From Romanomermis culicivorax (Eukaryota > Nematoda > Enoplea > Mermithida > Mermithidae), in NCBI GenBank assembly GCA_963922205.1, contig CAWUHX010000418.1, forward strand, positions 1-64,000: 64,000 nt of DNA, given 5' to 3'. Below, piece after piece: positions 41,598 through 56,500 of the stretch. The position numbers and the translations under genes are program-made. Every line of letters starts with the position of its first letter. The first letter of the stretch is position 1. Under the pieces are notes generated by a model. The model was not told the origin of the DNA. It did not search any database and saw only the letters and a list, made by a program, of their open reading frames with translations.

Positions 41598-44500
41598 CTG
41601 AAAATTTGTTTTAGAACTACAGTAGGAGCAAAGCAACGTTATTTTGATTTGCAAGCAGAATCATGGTTGGAGGCTGCGTCGATTTAGCCGCCTGTGCCGT
41701 TTGAGCCACCAGTTTTTTTGTAACGAATGTCAATGCAGCCAATATTTGGAATTACTAAGCTCTTTATTTTTATTCAATTGCGGACATAAAATTTGTCATT
41801 GGCCAACTTATACCTTCTCATGCGTGAGTTTTGTACAAAAAACTGAGCATTGACTCGTGGAATAAGTGTTTTTACTGCACAGTGCAGACTTTTTAGGCTG
41901 CGTGCAGAAATTTTTTTGATGAATTTTTTGGGTCATGTGTTTGATTGCATATGTTCTTAGTCATTGATTCTGAACCTTTGAAATCAATTAATTTTATCAT
42001 TTTGAAACTTTTAAATTTTTTTCTGAGATCAATGAATTACACATTTAATTTGCTTTTTCCCTATAATCATTATTATTGCATTGTAACATACGGGACAAAA
42101 AGGCAGTGCATAAATTTTTTTTCGCTTTTCTGCACTGTGCAGACAGCCGGGTGCATAAAAAAAACTGAATCGGACTGTTTTGTTTCAAAAAGGCAACAAA
42201 CTGGGTATCAATCCATTGGTCCTGTAGAGATTTATTCGAAACGATGATTTAAAAGTATGTAACTCTACCTCTGACAGAGTTATGAGTGGTTGAAGCTTGA
42301 TTATTTTCCATTGAAGAATTCTAAGTGGTCAATCTGACCATCATATATGTTCTTAAGAGGTTTACTCCGGAGTCGTGAACCCGGGTAGAACCCACAGAAT
42401 TTTAATTTGATTTTTGTACCATGAAATGTAGCAGTAAATTTTTTCCCAAATAAATGTTGCAAACTAATATAATAAGCATGAAATAAATATTACTTTATTA
42501 TAATTCAGTGATTTTTGAACACTTGATCATCTTAAAGACACATGGAAATATCATGCATAAATGTTGAAAATTATCAGGGAAAAAATTTAACTTTTTTTGC
42601 TGGAACCGGAATGAGACACATCTAAAAACGAACTTTAAGGCATTTTTGATCAATTTTGGCTGAGTTGTGAGCACTTTTCAAAAATAAGAGGACGACCGCT
42701 CCTCAAATTTCAATGCTATGCATGTGTTTTCGGACCACTCTAACAATGTTTGACCAAAGAACCCTAATTTTTCAACATTTAAAAAATTCAAAAACTTATC
42801 TTTTTTAAGGGTTCAAGCATACCTTTGTGCTAGTCAGTGTTAGATTGATGAAGCATTTGTTGGCCCTTTTTGATCTCGGATTATTCATATTTTTCGATTC
42901 TAATATTACAAGTAGCTAAATCGACTCATTCACTATATCTGAAATGCCTGAAATAACATGCTGCCGCCATACACTATGTGAAAATATTGTAGAATATATA
43001 TATAAGTGCTTCAAGCTGAAATAAAATGGTGGCTGAATCAGTACACAATCAGCTGAGGTAACTTTTTCAGATGACCTACTTTTTTCAGACATGTAAACAG
43101 CCCCCTGCGTCAGAGGTCAGACCCGATCAAAAAAAGACATTTTTTGACCTGAAAATTATAAAAAATACAAGCCCCAAAATGTCTCTTTATGACGTCAATT
43201 TGACATTTTCAACCTTTTTCGATCAAATAGCGTAAAATCTGCATTTCTTGCATGTTTCGGTCTGACAAGGGTGAGGCATCCAACAGTGACATGCCATTCC
43301 AGGGGTGGAGTCTCAGATACATCTACTTTACCACGCCCCTATGCCTACATTAATCCAGGTCAACTTACTAGTGGTCAAGGTCCAATTCGTTTTATACTGA
43401 TGATAAACCCTCAACGCTTGAACCGTCTCGCCATTATTGGTCGAAGTTAAAAGCCTGGGCGGTCTCCTGCCAAATTTATCTTGTATGAAAACGCGGGCCG
43501 AATTCCTGGGGGACCAGTAGATATAATTTTCGAAAATGTCCATCCGATACGGTTTCAAATTGTCCACCAAGATGGTCATCCGACCGGTGCCGTCCGGCAA
43601 AATGCTTTCGATGCGTCCGAATTTCGGCGCCGCCCAATATAGCCGATGCCGCTTGAAATAATCGATAGTCAACGAACTTGGTTCGTAGATTAGGTCTTCG
43701 ACCAGCACCTGCGTAAAATTTACTGTATATTATTGAGGAAATTGGTATACTGTAGCTGAATCTATACTTTCCTATCTCGACCACCCATGGCGGCCATTTC
43801 GATTTTGGGATCGACGCCGGCGTCGGCCCAAAACATGCGGCCCAATTCCGGGTCGACTACGATGTCCGAAGGTACTTGCAAATCGCTGTCCACTACAGTT
43901 TTGGTGTAACGACCGTCGAAATTCATGACGATCACTTTGCCTTCATTGCCGCTCGTTTCTCTTTTCTCAAAATTCGCAAGAGAATTACGAAAAAGTGCTC
44001 ATAACTCAGTCATAACTGATCAAAATGCTTAAAAACTTCGTTTTTAGATGTCGCTCAGTGTGCTCTATCAGTTCCATCGAGAAAAGATTAACTTTTTCCC
44101 AATAATTTTCAACATTTTACACAAAAGTTTTCATTTAAAGATGTAAAAATCCCAAAAAATGTAAATTATGGCGAGTTGTTTTCATCATTTTCCAAAAGCA
44201 AAAACTGCATGTTCACGAAATTCGAAAATTTCAAAATCTCGGAGCCATTTTGTGAAAATGATTCAGAAAAAACTTGATTTTCGTCAAAAAAGTAATTTTG
44301 TTCTTGATATATTTGTTTGCAGCATTTATTTCAAAAAAATACTTTTATATCTAAATGGTATAAAAATTAAAAAATGAAAATTCTGCTGAGGGTCAGCCAC
44401 GTAAGGGGTGCCGTCATTTAAGAAAAATTAATCATGATTCTTCAGCAGAGTGAACTATACCAAAGATGTAGGTTATCTTGAAAGGAGCAATATAAGTATA

Positions 44501-47500
44501 CAAACACAGGCCTTAAAACAAGCAGGGTTTATGCAAATTTAAAAAACAATAAGCAACAACACCCTTGGATCCTCAAAAACTGTTGGGCCCAAAATCTAGA
44601 TATTTTGTACCTGCGTATGGGGCCGAATTTCATGAAATGCAATTCAACACATTGTAGAGGGCAATGCGTCAAATCTTTGCCTTAAGATTCGGCAGACCAT
44701 GCAGTTCAACATGATAGTGATGTTACCGTAAAAAATTGAAAACGTCAAGTTATTAGCCACATGACATATGGTTCGGAAAACCTGAGGACTCGAGTGGTGG
44801 TGGAAATTTCGCCTGTTTGAGTCCTGTTATCCTGGTTCGTGGATTCTGCACTATCTTTTTAGTATACGTTATCTTGTATATCTCAATTTTTAAATTAAAC
44901 TAATCATTAGTGCACAGAGCGACATTTTAACAGAAAATTTGGGTGACTATCACCTCATCCAGGGTAACCTTATTCAGATTTCCTCATGAATTAGTGATGG
45001 AACTCGGCCTCAGGCACATTCATAAAATATTTGGATTTTGGGTCCATCAGTTTTTGAGATTTCAGTGGAGTATTTTGCCTATCTTTACATGTTTTAAAAT
45101 TTTTTTGCTATAGAATCAACAAATGTTTTCCATGTATAAGGGCCGTAAATCTATCTTGCGCCATGATTCTGCCCTCGGTCAGGACCCCAAGCAAACCACT
45201 CAAAAAAATACATGCACGCATAGGACACGTACTTCTCTTTCTCCGCTATGTCTGTCCAAACTGCTGATATAATCGGTGATTAGTAGGGGATCAGTTAGGC
45301 CAATGTACACGTTGCCAGTGATCCAATCCACAGCCAAGGACATGGGGCTTCGCTTGCCGAAACTGGGTACGTCCAATTTTTGACCGATTGTGCTTTGGTT
45401 GCCTTTGGCTATCGACGACCACCAGATTTCTTTGCGATCGCCATCGATCCAGTACATGTGATCTGTAGAAGGCGAGTATAATGAGAATTACGGATGAAAA
45501 AGTTTTCACGGAATCACACCTCTCAAAACATCATAATCGATGGAAATGGCGTTCGTTGGACCAACCGCGTTGTCTACAATAGCACCGTTTCTGCCCATTG
45601 GCAAACTTTGTATCTTTTTGTTCACGGACAAGAAAACTTGAGCCGGTTCACCTAGGTGTAGAAGAGACGAAGTGAAAAGACTCTGTTGCAAAAACTACAG
45701 TAAACTCACCAGTGGCTCTACAATCGCGACCTTTCATACCACCGACGTGCACAGCATCAGTGTAATTTGCGTAACAAAAGCAGTCGTAAGCGCCTTTGGT
45801 ATTGAGGCAACCTTGCGTGCACGAATTATTGAACATCAAGCATTCATTGATATCTGAACGTGAAATTAAGCAGTCATCGTCATAGAACACTGGAAAGTGC
45901 TTAGAGCTGACCTTGGCACGATTTTGGACTCCCTGGAGCAGGTCTGAAGCCTGCTCTACAAGTGCAGGCATAGCCGCCGTTGGGCAGATCTGTGCACATG
46001 TGGTCGCATCCACCTCTGTTTGTGCCGCATCTACCGCTTCCAGCTGCGCAACAAAGACAATTATCCCGAAGCCAAATTCACGAAAACAATTACTCCTTAC
46101 GACATCCGTCTTCGTCCGATCTATCGCCGCAATCGTCGAACCTGTTGCACAACTTGGCCATTGGAATGCATTTATTTGTGGTCAAACATTTGAAATCTAC
46201 AAAAATTGAACAATTTAAAGAAGAATGGCTGCAGCAAGCAGTCTACCTGATTCACCGCACGTCGTTTTTTGGGTGAAGCTGGGACAAATTGGTAAACTTT
46301 CGTCGCTGTCGTCGTTGGGACCACAATCTTGAATTCCATTGCATAGACGGAGAACGTTCAAACAAACGTGCGAAAATTGGCAACGGAATTTCAACGGGGG
46401 ATCGCAGCTGCTGGATTCTGCAAGCAGGATTCTTTTTGCTCAAGAATGTTCAGTTTCCAGGCGCCAAAATAAGGGTGCACCCTACTGTACAATTTTCAAA
46501 AAAATTTGATCTTTTTCGAGTAAAGTTTCGACAAACTTGAATATCTACCAAGGGATGGAATTTAGATGTGGGTCGGTTGCCCAACAGCAGTATGGCCTGA
46601 CCACCTGGGGTGCAATGGGCGTCTGAGGGTATAAAGCTGTCTTCAGCTGAGTGGTATGTGAGAGGGTCTGGCAATTTGACGTTCAATGGCTATGGCATAG
46701 GCAAGAGTTGTCCTCATCTATGGTTCTGTGAAACCCAGAAAAGGCTGGGAATCTGAGATGCAATGGCTCAGGACGGGCGAAGGAGGACTAGACGAGCTAA
46801 AAGTATCATTCCGCGGTCCGTTTTTTTATAAAATCTTTTTGAAGTGAGAATCGACAAAAATTAACGTTGTCGTTGAAATACTTTGCACAACTTTTGGTCA
46901 TAAAATGTCTTACTCAAATAATAGTTGAAGCTTACTTGAATATGCTCAATGATTTTCAACCTTATCTGACATACAATCTAGCTGAAAATCTTAGAAGCAT
47001 GAAATAATACTTGCCTTCCACTCTTGTTATTTGGAATTATTTCAAGAAAAACAGGGTACGAGTAAAGATTCTGAGAAAATAGAATAGTAAAAACGCGTAA
47101 TGGGAGACTATGCTGAAAAAGCAAAAAAATTAGTAAATGAGAGTGAAAATCCGGTCATTTCAGGGGAAAAATGCTCTTAAAAAGCTCAGAAATATAATCG
47201 AAATGGGTAGTAAATCATGCAAAAAAGAAAAAATTGAGACGAAACTGTCAACTTCCGACATGAAATGTGCAGAAATGCCCACATTCAGGTTAAAAATGGT
47301 CGAAACTAGTAATCAAGATAAGTTATTAATAAAGTTTAAATTTGATAAAAAATAGCATTAAATTATGCAAATTATGTGGTCCGCCTTGCAAAAGAAAATT
47401 CCTGAATTCTGGAAAACATAGGCACAAAACATTCGGATTTCAAGATAGAATAGTATTGGATTCAATTATAAATAGCAATGACCCGCACTCGCCTGTATCT

Positions 47501-50500
47501 GGCTACCATATAATCGTCTGACCCGCACTCGTACGCCTGGCAGGCACTCATCCGTCTGGCTCGCCAGCCCTATCCTTGACCATCGCCCACCATATTTGGC
47601 CCTTCCCTTCAGATACCATACTTGAGGACAACTTTTATCCTATGCTTAAGCACAGCAAGCCAGGCCTATCCTTAATCATTGCACTCCAGCCCTATGATTA
47701 AGCACTGCACCCTGGTTATCCAAAATTTTGTAATTTATATTTTCAAATTTTTTTCAAATTCAAGTTTAAAAACTTCGCCACTTTTTCATAAGATACAATT
47801 CTGGAACAGGAAACTGATCTCAAGACCACAAATCATTTTTTGGGCAAAGCTCAGACTAGCAAAACTCACTGCAAAAATCGTTCGTTTCATCGGAACTATC
47901 GCCGCAATCGTTATCACCATCGCATAAAAATTTGCGCGGGATGCAGACGGAATTGGAACATTCAAATTCGAATGGCGAACAAGTTCGACGATTAGGAGCC
48001 ACGGCTTTGGAACAATTGGTTTCATCGGAAGCATCACCGCAATCTTTGCGGCGGTCGCACCAGAATTGTTCACTAATGCACAGGCCGTCATTGCATTTTC
48101 GCTTGAAAGAATTTTTGTATTAATTTACAGTAATTTGTGAAAGCAGTATCTCACGTATTTGAAACAAGTGAAAAACATGTCTCTATGGGTAGCTTATTTA
48201 CTTACTTTTCCTGGCACACAAACCGAATTCTTGCAATTCTGTTCATCACCGCCATCTTGGCAATTGGATCGTCCATCGCAGACCTCGGCCCCGCGTATAC
48301 ATCGGCCGTCGTTGCATCGAAATTCGCTTTCCGAGCAAGGGCGAGTCGTGGCGCCGCAGGTTGGGTCTGTTTCGTCCGAATTATCGCCGCAGTCGTTCTC
48401 ATGATCGCACATCCAACGTTTGGGGATGCATTTGCCGCTCGACTTGCAACGAAAATCGCCGACGGGGTCGCACGCTTGGCATCGGTCTGGTCGTTCGTCC
48501 GAATTGTCCCGACAATCGTCTTGACCGTTGCAGAACGCCCAATTAGGAATGCACCTGGAAAGATTAGACGGTCAGTTAATGCCAATGCTGGACGCATAGG
48601 AAGCAAACCTATAACTGGAATCACATCGACTCCAACCTCGAGGGCATTCACGTGTTGCTGAAAATAATACCACTTTACATTTTGGAATCTTGACTAGTCA
48701 ATGTGTTTTTACTGCAGTTTGTTGGTTCGTCCGATCGGTCACCACAATCATCATCTGCATCGCAGACCCACGCAGAAGGGATGCATTTTCCAGTGCCGCA
48801 CGTAAACTGTTCCGGAGTGCATTTGTTATTTTTGTTCACTAGAAGTAAAAACTTGAATGCTGGTCATTTAATGCTGCAAAAAGAGTTCACATACCACAGA
48901 CGTCCTTCGACTCATCAGAATTGTCACCACAGTCGTTGTCTCCATCGCATAGGTACCGCAGTGGTAAGCAACGACCAGTGTTGTTACATTTAAACTGCCA
49001 ATAGTCGCAGGGTTTATCTGATAGAAAAGCATCGTATCACAAGGATTCAGAATGTCGCAGCAATAAGCTTACTGCAGTCCTTTTCGTCACTTCGATCTCC
49101 ACAGTCATCGACGCCGTCACATACTTGAAATAGGCGAGTACAGTTGGCATTGTCACATTGAAATTCACCAGGACGACATATTCTGGTAGCTGAACACACA
49201 TCAATTGGCTGTAACTATCACAAATTGTTGTATTTTCGTGAGTTTCACATGATTAAATCAAAATAGTTGATAAGACCTGACAGACTATTATACCGTCATA
49301 CTTACGACAAGTGGAAGGTTCGTCTGACTTGTCTTTGCAATCAGCATCTCCATCACATTTCCACAGCAGAGGAATACATTTCTATAACAAAAAATGCGCT
49401 GTTCAGTTCACTAGGGGTCACATGAATTTCTAGAAAACTTACATCGTCGTTTCCTCCACACCTCCACTGATTCTGGCTACAGTTGGCCACGCATGATTTT
49501 TGATCACTAGATAGTACAAAGTGGTCAGGACAATTGCAGACGAATTGTGTACCACCTTCACCGATAAGGCATAAATGCGAACATCCTCCATTATTATTTC
49601 CGCACGGATTTGGTGCTGAAACAGTTGGCAACATGTGAAACAGATTCATTTGATTAAACCATACAAGTAAAAGGGCCCCGAGGTCTGGTAAGAAGTCAGG
49701 CGACTTTTCTGGGGCGGAGAGTCATAGATTGTCCAAAATTTTAGGGTGTCTCTGAAGAAGAAAAAAATCGATTTTTTCAAGAATTCCAAAAAAAGGTATG
49801 GTTCAAAAATAGCAATTTTTCTATAAAAAACTATAAAAAGTGTATATTTCTTGCAATTTTTTGCTCAAAAATGATAATTATTAATCAAAAAATTTGCGTT
49901 TTTTCACCAAAAGTGTGGAGGTCTCTTTGAATACCATATGGCTAGCCATAGGATTTGTAAATCCTTTGGCGGATCACCCAATGGCCAGCCATTTCGGCCA
50001 ACGATCTGTGGAAGGTTCCAATGGCACTTCCTCTCAATAAAATGTATAAGAGGAACGACTATGTACAAAAAGTTTATACGTGATAAGTACACATGCACGA
50101 CAAGAATTTCCCAGGGGGAGGGTGCTTGGACTTTTCATCTACGGGGGTAGGGGGGTGGGTGGGCGAGCAAAAAAAACAAAAAAACTTCTGCAAGCTTGTT
50201 TTTCATATAAAATATGCACAAAAATCATCAAAAAAGTCTCTTGGACGCTTGACGGATTTTTTGGGCCAGGGAAGTAGCCAGGCTGTCAGTTAAGCGATAT
50301 ACCCCCACTCTAGGTGCATGTATGGTGATAAGATTGAAGAGAATCTTCAAATCTTTGACATAGTCGTAGAATTCATCATGCAGCCCGCTCTGCATAGGCC
50401 ACTGCTGGTAACCACAATTTCTTAACGATACACGTGGTTTTATTAGCACAGCTAATAGCACCTCTATCTGTATGCAAAACATTGAGATTATGAGCCATAC

Positions 50501-53500
50501 ATTTTCCTGGGATGGAGATGCTTTGCTATAGGGGTCCTGACCAGAAACATGAGCAGAACCCTAGCTAATTCACCGCCTAGAACTTCAATTTTTTGGGATT
50601 TTCATGCCCTGAAATTTATTTTTTCCATATAAATGGTGCAAACATATATATTAAACATGAAAATGAAAATAGATCAGTGCTTTTTGAAGACTTGATCATA
50701 TGTTGGAATTTCCATCATAAAAAGTTGCAAATTGTCAGGAAAAAAGTTTAATTTTTTGTTGAATATAAAAAACGCACACTGAGAAATAATTAAAAACGGA
50801 ATTTTAAAGCATTGTGATCAATTTTGACCAAATTCTGACTTTTAAAAAAAATTTGAGTCTGATCCCACCAAATTCCTTTCTTTATTGTGCATGTATGGTT
50901 CGAGCCATTCATGGGAGCTATTTTGTTGATATACCAAGGAGTTGAATTTGGACATACATCATCAGACTTCAGACCGGTCAATAGTCATAGAATCTAAAAA
51001 GTCTGTGATATAAACTGTATAGACTTACATTCAAGCTGTCGGATTTTATGCACAACTTGTAAATCATTCGGAAGTTGAACCACTTTTTGTAAAACAGTTT
51101 CATTTTCACCGTTGAATTTTCTGGCCGTCAAAACTGATTTTAAATTCCAATCCGACCAATACAAATTGTCGTCGAATACTGTCAAGGAATAAACGTGAGG
51201 CGCTTTCGTGATTTTAAGCCGCCTATAATTGCTACCATCCAAACCAGAAACGCTGAAAAAATCTTGTTTATTTTTTCACGTTTCAGAATTGTGTATAGAT
51301 CCAATGTTCATTCAAATTACCATATTTCGTTCAAATGAGCATCACCCCAGTATATTTTGTCCGAAAAATAATCAATTGTAATGGCGTTAGGCCATCCAAG
51401 ATCGACAGTTTTGATTTTGATGAAGTTACTGCCGTCCATGTTCAAGCGACCAATATAAGGAGAAAGACTCCATTCAGTGAAGAACATGAGGCTAAATGAA
51501 TTAGAAGACTTTGGAATCAGAAAATTTTAAAATTCGTGAAAATAATATACCCTTTTGCCGGAAACACCGCAATGGCTCTAGGTTGTGTGAATCTGTCCTG
51601 CAGTAGAATTTTGCTGTAACGACCATCTAGTTCGGACACTCTCAACGTTCTTTCTTGTCTATTCAGATAGTAGAGTTTCTGGCCGACCCAATCGACGGCT
51701 ATGCCTTCGACACCAAAAACGTTGTGCCTGTGAACTTCCTCCACGTACTGAATTGCATTGCGAGGATTTTTGCTGTTAAAATAAAAGTGAAAAGTCTAAA
51801 CCGAAAATTACAGTTTTTTTTAGAGACTTACGAACTATCTTTCATAGACAAACGATATATCCTTTGACGACCAGCATCGGCGAAATAGATCATTTGACTT
51901 TTGTAGTGGTAATCCAAGGCGACCACGTTCTCGAAACCTTGACCCACTAGATTTTCACTGCTACCGTCGAGATTAATGCTCCTTATGTAATATTTGTTGG
52001 CCAAGATGATGTACGGCGTTTCTACAGAATTGGATGATCATTTTCACAAGGATATGGCACGTTCTATATTTTTCTACCTGAATCGGTGCGAGCACAGGTG
52101 GCCCGATCGCCCTTCAATTCGTAGTAGGGCCTCATGCACGAGCAACGATAAGAACCCAAAGTGTTGACACAACCCTGCGAACAGTTGGACGTACCGCTGG
52201 AACATTCATCAATGTCTGTAAGGAAATGAGTCGCAGTTTCTTTGATTTTATACATGATTAATCGGCGTGTCCCCAATACAGCGAAACGCACAACAGCAAA
52301 ACTCAAAATAGCGTTTCTCAAAGCAGTGTTCTCATTACAGCCATGTTTTAATAAAGAGATTCTCAAAACAGCGAACTCTCAAAACAGCAAAATCTCAAAA
52401 CAGTGATTCTCAAAAGAGCGAATCTCAATACAGCGAAAAGTAAAAAGTCGTATGCATTAGAGTAAACGCATACATCATTTTATAATAAATATGCAAATTA
52501 GGTATAGTAAAATGGTTTCTGCTAGTTGAGATGGTCTATTTTAGTTGCATTTGGCCATCTAAGTTTCACATGCTTTTGTGCTGCAGTTGCAGTGGGTATG
52601 CACGAGCGGACCATTCCAAAATCACAAAGAAATATCTTTCAGCTTGAGCTTAGACTTAGGCTCAGGCTTAGGTTTAGGCTGAGCCCTAGGCTTAGGTTTA
52701 AGCTTGCGCTTAGGCTTAGGCCTAGCCGTGGGCATATGCGCAACGTTTTTGAAAATTCGTGCTTCTAGAAATTTGCTTTGAAACTTCGCTGTTTTGAGAA
52801 TTGCTATTTTGAGACTTCGTTGTTTTGACAATTGCTGTTTTGAGACATCGCTGTTTTGAGTTTCCACTTTGTGTGTTTCGCTGAATAGGGGTGAGACCAA
52901 TTAATCATGTCTCACCAATGCAGGTTTTCGAATCATTCTTGTTCAATTCGAATCCAGTGTAGCAGCGGCATTCGTAGCCAATCTTTTTGTCCACACATTC
53001 GTGGTCACACAGAACCTTGCTGGCCTCCTTGCATTCGTTCTTGCCGCACAATGGCGACTCGTCCGAACCGTCCGAACAATCGTTTTTGCCATTGCAGACC
53101 AGTTTTTCATCGATGCAGCGGTTGTTGTTGCATTTGTACTCGTTGGCAGCACACGTTAACGTTGCGCTGTCTGATAGTAAAATTATTAGTTTGGAAAAAA
53201 GCACGCATTTCTAACAACTTACTGCAACTTTTTTCATCAGATCCATCGCCGCAATCGTCTCTGCCGTCGCAATTCCACGATTTCGGTATGCAACGGAAAT
53301 TTGTGCATTGGAAGTAGTTCGGACTGCAAGTTTCGTACGCTAAGAATTTTAAAAAATTGCGGTCCTAATTGAAAATTCAAAGAAAAACGAATGCATTTAC
53401 TGCAGTTTTGTTCGTCGGTGCCATCTAAACAGTCGTTGTCCCGATCGCAAACCCACGATGACAAAATGCAATGACCGTTCGAACACCTATTACAAGGTGG

Positions 53501-56500
53501 CAGTTAAAGCTTTCCACAAATTTTTGAAACCATAAAACTTAACTGAAGTCAATCAGCACTTACCGAAACTCTCCATTGTTGCATGGCTGCACAGTTTTAC
53601 CACCGCAATTGGCGGGTGATTCGTCTTCACCACCGCGACAGTTGATTTCCGAGTCGCACATCCAACTTTTGGGGATACATTCGAAACGACCAATTTCTCG
53701 ATTCGATTCGCAATGGAATTCGTCATCGCGGCATGTTCGATTACCTTTTAAGGAAAATAAGTATTTAAATGAGTTGCAATCTGCGAAAGTCTGCATTATT
53801 CGACACGCACCACAATTGTTTGAAGCACTTTCGTCTGTGTTGTCACCACAGTCATCTTCTCCATCACATATAAAGGCGCGATTGATGCATTTTCCATTGC
53901 CGCATTTGAAAACGTAGGTTCCCTGTGTGAAAGTGACAATTCATTGTTGTGATACAAAGGGTTGCAGTTCATGTCAGCAACTGCCTTGATTGAAATTCCA
54001 GTCCGACATTTAAATTCACAAGGCAATATTTATTATTCCAGTCTGTGAAATGCCAGGTCTTCTTATGAGATTCCTTTAACTGTTCTAAGACATCAGAGAC
54101 GGAGTTCACTCCAGTTATGAAGTTCTGTTTCTTATGCGAAAATTCATTCCACGGTATGACATTATAGTTCTTATGTGAAAAGAGTGGCAATGCGCGGTTG
54201 CGAGACAAAGACTTGCAGTTTAGGCGGAGTTATGTGAGCAGTCACTCTAACTGACATTCCAAGTCTTATATGCGCGGCCATGAGATGACGATTTCAAAAG
54301 TTATACTTCTGTCGGCAGTGATTGACATTTTAGTCTTCTACTTTCCAACTCTTACCACGCATGTCCTGTTGCCAGAAGAACAATTTCTTTCATCCCAATT
54401 ATCACCGCAATCATTGTCCCCGTCGCATTGCCACGTTTCGGGGATGCATCGACCACTGGGGCACCTAACGTGCAAAGAGCCGCAAGGTGCTTTGGCGCAA
54501 TAGGTCTTGTCTTCGTCGGCGCCGTCGCCGCAGTCGTCGTAATTGTCGCAAAGGTCGGCCGGAGATATGCAAATGTTGGTGTTGGGGCAGCGTCGTTTGA
54601 CGCCGCGGCATACGATCGGTAGGCCTGGACAAGTGGAATTGTTTTCGTCGGAGACTGCAGCATCGCGGCAATCGTTGCGACCATCGCAAACTTTGGTTCG
54701 GTTTAAGCAGGTGTTTGTTGAGCACCTTTAAGACATTAATTCTGAAAAGTGTTTCTCCTTTGCAAGATTCTACATCGAGTACATGTTATTCGAAAACATA
54801 AGATCTCCCTGTAATGACACCAAAAATAAAGCTAGATTAATTTGAATCTTGTTTTTGAATAGACCTCAATGAGACTTGTCGATTGGTGCCCAACCTGTAA
54901 ACCACTTACCCTATGAGATCAAACCTCAACCACACCAGTACAAGACACTAGTAGATAGGCCTTAGAAATTATGAATTTTATTTTTTCCCAGTTTCAAATT
55001 TTAAATTGACCATTTGAACATTTTGGAATCAATGTCAAAAAAGTCACATTGGAAACAGTAGTAGATACCAGAGAAAACCAGAATCTTTTGAACATACTTG
55101 AACATATTCGACGGGCATTCACTATTAGAGCTACTAAAACTGGCTAATCTGGTCGTTTCACATCTCAATTCATCGCTGGAATCACCACAGTCGTTGTTGC
55201 CGTCACATTGTTTATTTATGTCGATGCACCGCCTATTTGCGCAAGTGTAGTACAATCTAGGGCATCTCCTTGTTATGCAGTATAGTGGATTTTCATCCGA
55301 CCCGTCCAAACATTGTTGCGTGCCGTCGCAGGTCGATGTTATGGGAACACAATCTCCAGATTGACATCTATATGAAAAAAGATTATACTGGAGCTGAGTG
55401 AAATGCATTTACTGCTGCGGAAATATTCACCTGAAGTCATCAACGGCCTGGCAAAATTCCGACGATGGCACGCACGATTTTTGACCAGACACTTTGTAGC
55501 TCGTATTGCAAGAACATTCCGACTGAATGCCCAAAGTTGTTGAAGCGACGAAGCATAATTGGTCGCAGCCTCCATTTTGCGATGCGCATGGGTTTGTGAA
55601 GTTCGGGCATTGTTGCTCCCTGAAATGGTTGCACACACGTAGAGCGGGAATTTGTAGGAGTTTGAGAATTCTTACACAAACTTTTTGCTGTTGGACGCTA
55701 TTCTGACAGCCAATGGTGATTTCAGACCTGAAGCTATCACTTCTCTACTTTGGCCAGTGAACCTATCAATGCGTACCAAAGACCCAACATTGATGTCCAC
55801 ACTGTACAAGTAGTCGCCGTAAATGTCCAAGCCTCTGGATGAGCGATATTCTTCCACCAAGACCTCCCTATTATTACCCTTAATAAGTATATTATTGAAA
55901 ACTGGCGTTCATTGTGGTCAAAATTTTTTCTTCTTACATCCAGATTCGATCTTTCGATGCGCATTTTATTGGCATCTGCCCAATAGAGCATGTCATTTTG
56001 ATTGTCGACCGCCAAAGCAATGACTAATGAGATATCCTTATCGATGATGACATTTCTCCTGTTCCCAGACATGCCGGCCATTTCGATCCTCGGTTCGTAC
56101 GGTCCCCCTCGGCTTTTGAAGCCACTGTCGGACCAAAATATTTTGCCTAGATTAGTGAACAAAAAAATAATGAATTTGTTCTAGACCATGCAGAAAAGTT
56201 AAAACCTCGGCATGGATGAAGGGCCAAAGCATTGATCCAGTCGCCTTGGGCCACCATTGTGATATGCTGGCTCTCTGTATCAATATCCATAGCGTACAAT
56301 TTGCCGAATCTGCCCGTCGTCCAGAATAGCTTCTTTGTTATGTAATCATACTTCATGTCTTCGAGCGGGCCAAATTTTTCATTTGTTTCTTTTCCTGTAT
56401 GAGTAGTACAATATTTCACAAGGACCACACAATTCAGTCCATGATGTTCTTCTGCATGAATTAATATGAAATTCACGTACGTAAAATTTTAGTATTATCC

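Noticed and set aside
52622-52900. Lys/Pro-rich open frame ([19 protein letters not shown])
   Set aside because: It is the translation of the degenerate CTTAGG island inside the foldback element.
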